Below, piece after piece: positions 7,429 through 15,447 of a DNA stretch of 19,235 bases (positions within the stretch are counted from its first letter, which is position 1; every line of letters starts with the position of its first letter). Position numbers and translations under genes: made by a program. The notes beneath the pieces were generated by a model. That model ran no database searches and was not told the origin of the DNA. It saw only the letters and a program-made list of their open reading frames with translations. The stretch covers positions 1 through 19,235 of the forward strand of contig JBPOJN010000077.1 of assembly GCA_052033505.1 (NCBI GenBank). Reading direction: 5' to 3'. Origin of the DNA: JBPOJN01 sp052033505. Its GTDB lineage: Bacteria; UBA10199; JACPAL01; GCA-016699445.

Positions 7429-8717
7429 TGTCGAAACGTTATAAAAATTCCGAAACCCTTCTAGAGAGGGCTTTGAAAGTCATTCCTTTAGGCACGCAGA
7501 CCTTCAGCAAGAGCAAGACCACGCTGCCGTACGGCGTATCTCCTTACTTCGTCGACCGCGCGAAAGGCAGCCGGTTGTGGGACGTGGACGGAAACGAATA
7601 CATCGATTTCGTGAATGCGCTCGCCTGCGTGACCCTGGGTTATTGCGATCCCGACGTCGACGCCGCGGTCCGCAAACAAATGGAAAGCGGCGTGACGTTT
7701 TCGCTGCCCCATACTTTGGAAATGGAAGTCGCGGAGCTTCTCGTGAAACTGGTGCCCTGCGCGGAAAAAGTACGGTTCGCTAAAAATGGCACCGACGCGA
7801 CCTCCGGCGCCATCCGCATCGCGCGCGCGCATACGGGACGCGACCGCGTCGCGGTCTGCGGCTATCACGGCTGGCAGGACTGGTATATCGGCAGCACCTC
7901 CCGCGACCTGGGCGTTCCCGCCGCGGTCAAAGAACTCACGCATGTCTTCAAATACAATGATATCGCTTCGCTGCAGGCGGTTCTCGACGCGCATCCCGGT
8001 GAATTCGCGGCCGTCATTCTCGAGCCCATGAACGCCGTCTTTCCCGAAAACGATTTTTTGAAAAACGTACGCGATCTCACGCACAAGCACGGAAGCCTGC
8101 TCGTCTTCGACGAAACCATCACGGGTTTCCGGTACAGCACCGGAGGCGCGCAGCAGGAATTAAGCGTCATTCCCGACCTGGCCACGTTCGGAAAAGGCAT
8201 CGCCAACGGCTATCCTCTGTCGGCCGTCGTGGGCAAAGCCGAATACATGAATATCGTCGAAAATATTTTCTTCTCCGGCACTTTCGGCGGCGAGACGTTG
8301 TCGCTCGCGGCGGCCAAGGCCGTCATGACCAAGCTGCAACGCGAACCGGTCATTGAAACCTTGAACCGGCGGGGTGAAAAAATCCTGGCGGGAGTCAAAA
8401 ATCTCATCTCCGAATTGGACCTTTCTTCTTTCCTCTCCATCAGCGGCCATCCGACGTGGACGTTCCTTCAATTCAAGGCCGTCGAGCCCTATTCGGTCTG
8501 GGACATCAAAACTTTATTCCTTCAAGAAGCCTTCCAAAGAGGCGTCTACACGTTGGGAACGCATAACTTAAGCTACGCGCACAGCGACGCCGACATCGAT
8601 TTCTTGTTGGAACGTTACCGCGAAATATTCTCCAGGATCCGCTCGGCGATCACGGACAAAACCCTGAAAGACCTCCTCCAATGCGAGCCTCTCGTGCCGC
8701 TTTTCCAGGTACGGTGA
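7428..8717 (+). CDS. Class III aminotransferase, glutamate-1-semialdehyde aminomutase-like
   Basis: 429-residue fold-type I PLP enzyme of COG0001 type. Recognisable motifs are LWDVDGNEYIDFVNA, RFAKNGTDATSGAIRIAR, the VCGYHGWQDWY loop, LLVFDETITGFR and LATFGKGIANGYPLSAVVG with the Schiff-base lysine at 256. It resembles HemL, but its place between the cytidylyltransferase and PseG argues against a haem role. HemL-like aminotransferases recur in nonulosonic acid and other glycan clusters with unclear substrates. It might aminate a keto group on the sugar or on the carrier-bound acyl chain, or shift an amino group. The sequence does not say which. Overlap with the preceding gene (TAATG) suggests coupled translation. 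Confidence 0.87.
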   Translation: MSKRYKNSETLLERALKVIPLGTQTFSKSKTTLPYGVSPYFVDRAKGSRLWDVDGNEYIDFVNALACVTLGYCDPDVDAAVRKQMESGVTFSLPHTLEMEVAELLVKLVPCAEKVRFAKNGTDATSGAIRIARAHTGRDRVAVCGYHGWQDWYIGSTSRDLGVPAAVKELTHVFKYNDIASLQAVLDAHPGEFAAVILEPMNAVFPENDFLKNVRDLTHKHGSLLVFDETITGFRYSTGGAQQELSVIPDLATFGKGIANGYPLSAVVGKAEYMNIVENIFFSGTFGGETLSLAAAKAVMTKLQREPVIETLNRRGEKILAGVKNLISELDLSSFLSISGHPTWTFLQFKAVEPYSVWDIKTLFLQEAFQRGVYTLGTHNLSYAHSDADIDFLLERYREIFSRIRSAITDKTLKDLLQCEPLVPLFQVR

Positions 8718-8718
8718 C

Positions 8719-10269
8719 ATGAAGGTCGTCTTTCGCGCCGATGCCTCTTCCCTGATCGGGACGGGCCACGTCATGCGTTGCAAGGCCCTGGCGGATGTCT
8801 TGAAAGACCGCGGCGCGGACGTACGTTTCGTCTGCCGCGACCATAGCGGAAATATGATCCCTCTGCTTCAAGACACGAATTACCCAGTCACTCAACTTCC
8901 CGCGCCGCCGCGTGCTGACTCTACGTCCAAAGATCATGACGACTATGCCGCTTGGTTGGGAGTCGATCAAGCTACGGACGCCTCGCAAACCATCGAAGCT
9001 TTGAAGGATTTTCATCCGGACTGGTTGATCGTCGATCACTACGGCTTGGATAAAACTTGGGAAACGACACTACGGCCGCATGCAGACCGTATTTTCGCCA
9101 TCGACGATCTGGCGCAGCGCATGCACGACAGCGACTTTCTCTTGGACCAAAATTGGTTCGGAGTCTCAACCGGCGCGCGGTATGAAAAATTAATCCCTGA
9201 AAAATGCGTCCCACTCCTGGGGCCGCGTTATGCCTTACTTCAATACGTCTTCGGCCGGTCGCGAAAAAACCTCTCGGCAAGGCCCGGACGCGTGCAAAGA
9301 GTCCTGCTTTTTTTCGGAGGCGTCGATTCCGGCGATCAAACATCGAAGGCCCTGCAGGCCTTAAGCTCTCCGCGGTTTCATTCGCTCGCCGTCGACGTGG
9401 TGATTGGCGACAACAACGCTAACGCCGAAAAACTGGAGCGTCTCGCGGCCACACGTCCCCGGACCGTCGTTCATCGGCGGCTGCCGAATCTGGCCGCGCT
9501 GATGATGAAGGCGGATTTGATGTTGGGCGCAGGAGGGACAACGACTTGGGAGCGGTGTTGTTTGGGATTGCCAGGCCTCGTAGTCGCCTTGTCGGAGAAT
9601 CAGAAAGAAATTACGGAAGCCCTCGCACGCGAAGGCTTCCACAAATACCTGGGCGAAGCGTCCCACGTCGGCGCCGAGGATTGGACCCGTACCTTGGAAG
9701 AACTCATCGAGAATCCTGACCAAGTGCGCCTCCTTTCGGAAGCTTCGTTGAGACTAACCGATGGTTTGGGCGCTTTGCGCGTCGCTGCCGTACTGGAAAA
9801 TAAACCGATGACGCTCACGATGCGACCCGCTTCTTCCGCGGACGAGGGCCTTTTGTTGGAATGGGCTAATGATCCGGAGACGCGCCGGTTTTCTTTTTCG
9901 CCGGAGCCGATCGCGGCGGAAACGCACCGGGATTGGTTCCGAAAAAAACTCCAGGATCCGCGATGCGTTTTTTACGTTGGCGAGGATGCGTACGGATTGC
10001 CGGCCGGCCAAGTGCGCTTTGATTTAAGGGAAGAAGGGGCCGTCATCGACGTCAGCGTGGACCCGGTCTTGCGAGGGAGAGGTTGCGGCGTCGGATTATT
10101 GCGCCAAGCGGCCGCCGCCTTCCGCAAAGAAGGCCATGAAGAACCGCTGGTGGCTCAAGTGCTCGCGATCAATCAACCCAGCCGCAAAATGTTCGAGCGC
10201 GCGGGCTTTAAACTTGCGTCCGCCGTGCTGGAACCATTAGACGTTTTGCATTACGTTCTCACCGGCTAA
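8719..10269 (+). CDS. pseG: PseG-PseH fusion: UDP-2,4-diacetamido-2,4,6-trideoxy-beta-L-altropyranose hydrolase with C-terminal GNAT
   Basis: 516 residues. Residues 1-355 are PseG, a GT-B-fold hydrolase that releases UDP from the 2,4-diacetamido sugar. The motif VFRADASSLIGTGHVMRC places His17 exactly where Campylobacter PseG has its catalytic His17. VLLFFGGVDSGDQT and MLGAGGTTTWERCCLGLPGL form the UDP-binding half. Residues 364-516 are a GNAT domain with WANDPETRRFSF near the start, acceptor side EAHRDWF-like sequence (THRDWFRKKL), and the acetyl-CoA loop RGRGCG (Arg452 to Gly457), resembling PseH, which N-acetylates C4 just before PseG acts. Consecutive steps thus sit on one chain. A weak AGGT lies eight bases before the ATG. 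Confidence 0.92.
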   Translation: MKVVFRADASSLIGTGHVMRCKALADVLKDRGADVRFVCRDHSGNMIPLLQDTNYPVTQLPAPPRADSTSKDHDDYAAWLGVDQATDASQTIEALKDFHPDWLIVDHYGLDKTWETTLRPHADRIFAIDDLAQRMHDSDFLLDQNWFGVSTGARYEKLIPEKCVPLLGPRYALLQYVFGRSRKNLSARPGRVQRVLLFFGGVDSGDQTSKALQALSSPRFHSLAVDVVIGDNNANAEKLERLAATRPRTVVHRRLPNLAALMMKADLMLGAGGTTTWERCCLGLPGLVVALSENQKEITEALAREGFHKYLGEASHVGAEDWTRTLEELIENPDQVRLLSEASLRLTDGLGALRVAAVLENKPMTLTMRPASSADEGLLLEWANDPETRRFSFSPEPIAAETHRDWFRKKLQDPRCVFYVGEDAYGLPAGQVRFDLREEGAVIDVSVDPVLRGRGCGVGLLRQAAAAFRKEGHEEPLVAQVLAINQPSRKMFERAGFKLASAVLEPLDVLHYVLTG

Positions 10270-10272
10270 ATT

Positions 10273-10950
10273 ATGGGTAAAGAATCGATCCTCGTCGTAG
10301 CCGCGCATCCCGATGACGAAGTCTTAGGTTGCGGCGGCAGCATCGCACGCCACCGAAAAGACGGTGACCGCGTCACGGTACTAATCCTGGCCGACGGCGT
10401 GGGCAGCCGGGCTTCGGATTCTCCGGCGGAATTGGAAGAACGTCAATCCTGCGCGCGCAAGGCCAACCAAATTTTGGGCGTCGAGGATCTCACGCTGTTG
10501 ACCTATCCCGACAACCGCATGGATACCGTGCCGCTCTTGGACGTCGTGCAAGATATCGAACGCGTGATGGGGAAATGCCGCCCTTCGATCGTATACACGC
10601 ATCACGCCTCCGACGTGAACATCGACCATCGTCGCGCGCAGGATGCGGTCCTTGCCGCGTGCCGTCCCCAACCGATGCATTCCGTCAAACAGCTCTTATT
10701 CTTCGAGGTCCCGTCGAGCACGGAATGGCGGCCGGCGGCCTCGGGTCCTATTTTTTCGCCGGACTGGTTCGTCGATATTTCCGACACGTTATCCTTGAAG
10801 CTCGAGGCCTTGCGCGCTTACGCCCCGGAATTGAGGGAATTCCCGCACCCTCGTTCCACCGCCGCCGTCGAAAATTTAGCACGATGGCGCGGGGCTTCCG
10901 CCGGACTTCAGGCTGCGGAGGCCTTCTCGCTCGGCCGTTTCATTCGTTAA
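10273..10950 (+). CDS. PIG-L/LmbE-family zinc N-deacetylase
   Basis: 225-residue LmbE-like hydrolase. The N-terminal VVAAHPDDEVLGCGG gives the zinc motif (His12, Asp14, Asp15), and VNIDHRRAQ supplies the third ligand, His119. Family members remove acetyl groups from GlcNAc-containing substrates. No signal peptide is visible, so it acts in the cytoplasm. Its position between PseG and PseI suggests that it deacetylates a pathway intermediate or the finished nonulosonic acid, freeing an amine for a different acyl group. Candidates to refill that amine are the ACP-linked GNAT or the ATP-grasp ligase. It is separated from the previous gene by three bases and from pseI by twelve. Confidence 0.9.
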   Translation: MGKESILVVAAHPDDEVLGCGGSIARHRKDGDRVTVLILADGVGSRASDSPAELEERQSCARKANQILGVEDLTLLTYPDNRMDTVPLLDVVQDIERVMGKCRPSIVYTHHASDVNIDHRRAQDAVLAACRPQPMHSVKQLLFFEVPSSTEWRPAASGPIFSPDWFVDISDTLSLKLEALRAYAPELREFPHPRSTAAVENLARWRGASAGLQAAEAFSLGRFIR

Positions 10951-10962
10951 TCCCTTCAACTC

Positions 10963-12000
10963 ATGACGACCCCGTTTCCTACATTCAGCATCGCCGGACG
11001 CAAGATCGGTTCGGGCCATCCTGTCTTCGTAATCGCCGAAGTCGGCGTGAACCATCAAGGCGATCCCGATCTCTGCGCACGCATGATTGAGGCCGCGGCG
11101 GATTCCGGCGCGGACGCGGTCAAACTCCAGACCATCAACGTCGAGGAAAGCTACGTACCGGGCACGGTGTCTTATAAGGAATTCAGCGATAAGGAATTGA
11201 GCGACACCGCGATTAAAAATCTCATGGATTTGGCGGCGAAACGGAATGTGATCTTATTTTCCACACCCGGGGACTTCGTCAGCTTGGAACGCATGGTTCG
11301 ATTGGGTTTCCCGGCCGTCAAAATATCCTCGGGCCTCATGACGAATTTTCCCCTGATTGCAGCCGCCGCCCGCCACCGCCTGCCTCTGATTATTTCCACG
11401 GGTCTCGCGCACGAACCGGAAATCGCGGCCGCCGTCAAAACGGGTTTGGACAACGGAGCTTCCGGTTTGGGACTGCTTAAGTGCACCGCTCTGTACCCGG
11501 CGCCGGACGACAGCATTAATCTCACCGCCATCCCTAAAATGGCCGAACGCTTCGCCCTGCCCATTGGATATTCGGATCACACCTTAGACGATCTCGCATG
11601 CATCGGCGCCGTGGCCCTGGGCGCTACGATCATCGAAAAACATTTTACGTTGAACAGCAAACTCCCGGGCGCCGACCATCATATTTCCATGGAGCCCGAA
11701 CCGTTCGCGCGCATGGTGGCTCAGATACGGCGGTTGCAATCTTTACGCGGCGACGGTGTGCTGCGCCCCGTCCCTGCGGAAGAACGCGTGCGCGCCGAAC
11801 GCCACCGTTGCCTCATCGCGCGCACCGACATCGCCGAGGGAGAAGTCTTCACGTCCGCGAACGTAGCGCTGAAACGGCCGCTGCCGGGACGCGCGGGACT
11901 CGCGGCCGATCGTTACGAAGGCGTGCTTGGCCGCCCGGCCTCACGCACCTTACGCAAAGACGAACCCATCACCGCGGACGACGTGAAAGATTCCGCATGA
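10963..12000 (+). CDS. pseI: Pseudaminic acid synthase PseI (NeuB family)
   Basis: 345-residue NeuB-family synthase that condenses phosphoenolpyruvate with 2,4-diacetamido-2,4,6-trideoxy-L-altrose to give pseudaminic acid. The TIM barrel shows VIAEVGVNHQGD, DAVKLQT, ISTGLA, LLKCTALYPAP, GYSDHTLDD and IIEKHFTLN followed by PGADHHISMEP, all family hallmarks. A C-terminal antifreeze-like SAF domain covers about 285-345 (RHRCLIARTDIAEGEVF). Length is normal for the family. Specificity for the Pse rather than the Leg or Neu precursor is inferred from the PseB, PseC and PseG partners. The stop overlaps the following ATG by four bases. Confidence 0.93.
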   Translation: MTTPFPTFSIAGRKIGSGHPVFVIAEVGVNHQGDPDLCARMIEAAADSGADAVKLQTINVEESYVPGTVSYKEFSDKELSDTAIKNLMDLAAKRNVILFSTPGDFVSLERMVRLGFPAVKISSGLMTNFPLIAAAARHRLPLIISTGLAHEPEIAAAVKTGLDNGASGLGLLKCTALYPAPDDSINLTAIPKMAERFALPIGYSDHTLDDLACIGAVALGATIIEKHFTLNSKLPGADHHISMEPEPFARMVAQIRRLQSLRGDGVLRPVPAEERVRAERHRCLIARTDIAEGEVFTSANVALKRPLPGRAGLAADRYEGVLGRPASRTLRKDEPITADDVKDSA

Positions 12001-13037
12001 AGTGCCGCGTCCTCCTCACCTGCGTCGGCGGTACCCTGATGCCCGACTTGCTCCTCTCCCTGAAGAAAGACCCCGTTCTCTCACCTTTTTTGATCGGCAT
12101 CGACGCTTCGGAAAAGGCGGCGGGCCGATTTTTCGTCGATGCGTTTCACCAAACGCCGATGGGGCATGAAAAAAATTATGTGGAGGCCGTGCTTAAAATC
12201 GTCGCGCAGGAACAGGCAACCTTAGTCCTGCCGTGCTCGGATCAAGAGGCGTTTCGACTCGCCGCCGCAGAGGAACGTTTGCGCGAAGCGGGAGCCGTTT
12301 TAGTAACCAGCCCTGCGTCCATCCTTGAGCTAATTCAAGACAAGGGAGCCACGTACCGCACCCTCGAAAAAGCTGGCCTGCGCGTGCCGGCTTACGTCGT
12401 AGCTTCTAGCTTCACTGAATTAAAAACGGCGCTGCGCGAGTTCGGTTATCCGGAGCGCAGCCTCGTGATCAAACCGACCCAAGGCCGCGGCGGTCGCGGG
12501 TTTCATTTGTTGATAGGAAAAAATCAGTCCGTTCCGGATTGGCTCGGAAGCGGTCAGCGCGAAATGCGCCACGAAACGCCACCATCGGAAGAAGAATTAT
12601 TGCAATGGGTCTCGAGTCCGCAGTTGGTCATGCCCCTTTTAAACGCGCCCGCTTACGACGTGGACGTGCTGGCCGATCATGGTAAAGCACGAGCGGCCCT
12701 GGTACGGCGCCGCAACAATCCAACGGGTATTCCATTCACTGGCAACCGCATCGTCTCGGACCCGAACATCCGGAATTACTCCCTGGAAATAGCCGAGGCC
12801 TTGCAGCTGGATTCCCTGCATGACTTGGATCTCATGACCGACGATGAAGGACTACCCTGTTTACTTGAGGTTAATCCCCGCCCCAGCGGCAGCGTGGCAG
12901 CCGCGCACGCCGCGGGCTATCCCGTGATGGCCGCAGTGATCGCACAAAAATTAAAAATCGATTATCCCCTGAAAGCACCGGAGCGCGACATCGACGTCGG
13001 CGTCATACCAAGAACGATGGCACTCCCGTCCCTCTGA
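11997..13037 (+). CDS. ATP-grasp family ligase
   Basis: 346-residue ATP-grasp protein resembling the carbamoyl-phosphate synthase large chain and amino-acid ligases. A pre-ATP-grasp domain begins MKCRVLLTCVGGTLMPDLL. The ATP-binding lysine is in LVIKPTQGRGGRGF (Lys159, with the glycine-rich loop after it), and LLEVNPRPSGS holds the metal ligands Glu291 and Asn293. Such enzymes form an acyl phosphate and join it to an amine or other nucleophile. It follows pseI directly by ATGA overlap. It could ligate an amino acid or other carboxylic acid to the nonulosonic acid, or activate a carboxyl group. The true substrate is not visible; a full carbamoyl-phosphate synthase is excluded by size. Confidence 0.85.
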   Translation: MKCRVLLTCVGGTLMPDLLLSLKKDPVLSPFLIGIDASEKAAGRFFVDAFHQTPMGHEKNYVEAVLKIVAQEQATLVLPCSDQEAFRLAAAEERLREAGAVLVTSPASILELIQDKGATYRTLEKAGLRVPAYVVASSFTELKTALREFGYPERSLVIKPTQGRGGRGFHLLIGKNQSVPDWLGSGQREMRHETPPSEEELLQWVSSPQLVMPLLNAPAYDVDVLADHGKARAALVRRRNNPTGIPFTGNRIVSDPNIRNYSLEIAEALQLDSLHDLDLMTDDEGLPCLLEVNPRPSGSVAAAHAAGYPVMAAVIAQKLKIDYPLKAPERDIDVGVIPRTMALPSL

Positions 13038-13047
13038 TCCCGAATCC

Positions 13048-14865
13048 ATGTCCCCTAAATTTCTCATCACCACCGCGGACGAACGCACCTGGCGTCGCGA
13101 CCGATCCGTACTTTTTCTCGGAGAATGGTGCCGGCTCTACCTAAAACGTGAGTCTTGGAAGGACTTGGACGCCGAAGTCGTACCTTATCATTGGGATGAT
13201 CGGCAGAAGTACTACACCGACTATCTCTGCCTGCAGACGATTTATGAAGACGCGCTGCGCGCGACGGGCACCGCACTTAACGATATTCATGGCACGAAAC
13301 ATTCGCTCCGCTATTGGCGTCTTTTAATTGGGCCTTGGCTCTATCTCTTCATCCACGTGCTCTTCGATCGTTGGACGATGGTTAATCAAGCGACGCTTAA
13401 CTATGAAATCAATGAGACGATCCTACTCTCTTTTTCACCCGACGACGTAATTCCAAAAAATTTAAAAGGTCTCGATCCGGACAGTCTCGTGTGGAATCAC
13501 TATCTCTTTGGGCAGGCAATTCGACATCAAAAGAAGATCCCCTGGGTTGAAATACCGACCACTTCCACAAAAGTCGAATACTCAAATCCTTCAATCCAAG
13601 TGACGGGCCGAAACCCTGTTTCTAGCACTTTCCGCGCTTGGGCCTCATCCCTGCTGGGTCTGTTCACAAAAAATGAGGAAGCGATGATCGTGCAGAGCTA
13701 TCTGCCGAGATTCGCCGAAATCAAACTTCAGCTCGCCTTAGGCCAAGTACCGAAACTATGGAAGATGCCCGACCTGGAGACGTTCTCGCCGGATCCTGCG
13801 CAACGGACGCGGCTTAAAATCCGGAGCCGGGGAACGGACGATTTCTCCCGGTTTCTGTGCGCGATGATTCCCGAGCAAATACCGACGGTCTATTTGGAAG
13901 GTTACCGGAATCTTGCGACCGTCGTTCAAAACCTGCCCTGGCCGGATCGGCCCAAGGTCATATTCACCTCCAACCTGTTCCAAAACTGCGAGGTCTTCCA
14001 GGCGTGGACCGCAGAAAAAGTCGAAGCGGGGGCGCCCTTCGTCGTGGGCCAGCACGGTGGATTTTACGGCGTCGGCAAATGGCACTGCGGAGAGGACCAT
14101 CAAGTCAAGATCGCCGACCGGTTCCTCACGTGGGGATGGTCCGACGACAGGCCTTCCCTCTATCCAGGATTCGTTTTGACGAACGTCGGCAAACCGCAAA
14201 ACGCGGGAACGCCGAACGGAAGTCTCTTGATGGTCACGACGCCGGTGCGGCTAGTCGGCTTTAAAAGCATCTGTTGGCCCACGGGAGCGAATCAAGCCGA
14301 AGCTTTTTTAAGGGACCAAATGACATTCGTGGAAAACCTCGAAGTTTCTCCCAGAAAATCCCTGATCCTCCGGCTCCACAAAGGCAGCGATCGAAAAATG
14401 GGATCTGCTTTTTTCGATCGCCTTCAAGATACGTTTCCGGATGTCACGATGGACGACAGCCGGGAACATATCGAAAGCCGGATACGCGCCTGTCGACTCT
14501 TCGTCTATGCCTGCAACTCCACCGGATATTTGGAGACGATGGCGAGAGATATACCCACCGTGGTTTTTTGGACGCCATCACTTTTCGAACTACGCTCGAG
14601 CGCCGAGCCTTATTTTGAAGATCTCAAACAAGTGGGAATCTATCACGAGACGCCTGAATCCGCGGCGAAGCACATCAACTCCGTTTGGGACGACATCGCG
14701 CAATGGTGGCATCGCCCAGAAGTGCAGCGCGCACGAAACCGCTTTTGCGAAGAGTACGCCAGGGCACCGCGGAACCCGATTCAATTCTTGAAAATGGCTT
14801 TAAAGACCGTGCCTGCCTCAAAAGCCAGGTTTTCCCTTGACTCAATTTCCCCTTTTGAAGATTAA
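13048..14865 (+). CDS. LIC12162-family putative glycan transferase
   Basis: 605 residues resembling the family of Leptospira LIC12162, found in O-antigen clusters. Features I recognise are the N-terminal LITTADERTWRRDRSVLFLG, PYHWDDRQKYYTDYL, IHGTKHSLRYWRLLIGPWLYLF, the middle VGQHGGFYGVG, and the C-terminal FVYACNSTGYLETMARDIPTVVFW. The C-terminal half looks like a GT-B nucleotide-binding domain shared with surface-carbohydrate transferases. No clear signal peptide is seen; WLYLFIHVLF is hydrophobic but short. Its position directly after the nonulosonic acid genes makes a nonulosonic acid transferase the attractive reading, but the activity is unproven. It starts ten bases after the ATP-grasp stop. 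Some stretches (about 13380-13660) look more AT-rich than the flanks. Confidence 0.8.
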   Translation: MSPKFLITTADERTWRRDRSVLFLGEWCRLYLKRESWKDLDAEVVPYHWDDRQKYYTDYLCLQTIYEDALRATGTALNDIHGTKHSLRYWRLLIGPWLYLFIHVLFDRWTMVNQATLNYEINETILLSFSPDDVIPKNLKGLDPDSLVWNHYLFGQAIRHQKKIPWVEIPTTSTKVEYSNPSIQVTGRNPVSSTFRAWASSLLGLFTKNEEAMIVQSYLPRFAEIKLQLALGQVPKLWKMPDLETFSPDPAQRTRLKIRSRGTDDFSRFLCAMIPEQIPTVYLEGYRNLATVVQNLPWPDRPKVIFTSNLFQNCEVFQAWTAEKVEAGAPFVVGQHGGFYGVGKWHCGEDHQVKIADRFLTWGWSDDRPSLYPGFVLTNVGKPQNAGTPNGSLLMVTTPVRLVGFKSICWPTGANQAEAFLRDQMTFVENLEVSPRKSLILRLHKGSDRKMGSAFFDRLQDTFPDVTMDDSREHIESRIRACRLFVYACNSTGYLETMARDIPTVVFWTPSLFELRSSAEPYFEDLKQVGIYHETPESAAKHINSVWDDIAQWWHRPEVQRARNRFCEEYARAPRNPIQFLKMALKTVPASKARFSLDSISPFED

Positions 14866-14883
14866 CCCGAAGCTTCATCCTCT

Positions 14884-15435
14884 ATGTCTCATGTCATTTG
14901 GATCACAGGATTGTCCGCCGCAGGCAAAACCACGCTCGCGACCGCCGTTGTCGACCGACTGCGGCAGAACGGTGAATCCGTCGTTTTTTTGGACGGCGAT
15001 GAATTACGTGAAGCCTTAGGCGTAACGAAGGCGCACAGCCGCGAGGAAAGATTGGTTCTAGCGTTCAAATACGCTGGCCTGGCCCGTATGATCGCGGCAC
15101 AAGGAATCACGGTTGTCGTAGGCACTGTGGCTCTTTTCAAAGAAATTCATGCCTGGAATCGAGAAAATCAACCGGGCTATTTCGAGGTCTATTTGAAAGT
15201 TCCTTTAGAAGAACTGCGTCGCAGAGACCCAAAGGGAATCTATCGGCGCTTCGATGCAGGTGAACTTAAAAACGTGGCCGGAATGGATCTGCCCATCGAC
15301 GAGCCCTCGTCTCCTCATCTCTTAATCAACCACTCTCCAGGATTGACGCTGGAGGCTGAATTGTCCCTGCTCTTGGAAGGACTGGCGGCCCACCGCAAAA
15401 TCATTCCTTTACCCAAAGTACAATCCTCGATGTAG
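14884..15435 (+). CDS. Adenylylsulfate-kinase-like P-loop kinase
   Basis: 183-residue CysC-type kinase: Walker A GLSAAGKTT (Lys15), then VFLDGDELRE (Asp37, Asp39), RRRDPKGIYRR and LKNVAGMDLPIDEP. APS kinase makes PAPS from APS and ATP, and a sulfotransferase gene lies just downstream. However, the usual substrate contacts are altered. The ENIRR stretch of APS kinases is replaced by VLAFKY, the ISPFR loop by VALFKEIHAWNRE, and FTGID by VAGMD. These changes recall the polysaccharide-cluster paralogues, such as Campylobacter Cj1415, which phosphorylates cytidine diphosphoramidate. PAPS supply or phosphorylation of another nucleotide conjugate are both open. An ATP sulfurylase is not present here. 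Confidence 0.82.
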   Translation: MSHVIWITGLSAAGKTTLATAVVDRLRQNGESVVFLDGDELREALGVTKAHSREERLVLAFKYAGLARMIAAQGITVVVGTVALFKEIHAWNRENQPGYFEVYLKVPLEELRRRDPKGIYRRFDAGELKNVAGMDLPIDEPSSPHLLINHSPGLTLEAELSLLLEGLAAHRKIIPLPKVQSSM

Positions 15436-15438
15436 GAG
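15434..15438 (+). promoter_or_regulatory. Ribosome binding site for the methyltransferase gene
   Basis: AGGAG overlaps the TAG stop of the kinase gene and lies nine bases before the ATG of the methyltransferase, a normal spacing. It fixes that start. Confidence 0.7.
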
Positions 15439-15447
15439 ACCATCCCG

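Noticed and set aside
7428..8717. Haem biosynthesis gene hemL
   Set aside because: Family resemblance is real, but no other tetrapyrrole gene is nearby and the gene is coupled to nonulosonic acid genes.
2..12000. Legionaminic or sialic acid pathway
   Set aside because: The dehydratase fragment and aminotransferase match PseB/PseC, and a PseG-type hydrolase with His17 is present. No GlcNAc 2-epimerase (NeuC/LegG type) and no GDP-GlcNAc-type (PtmE-like) nucleotidyltransferase is seen.
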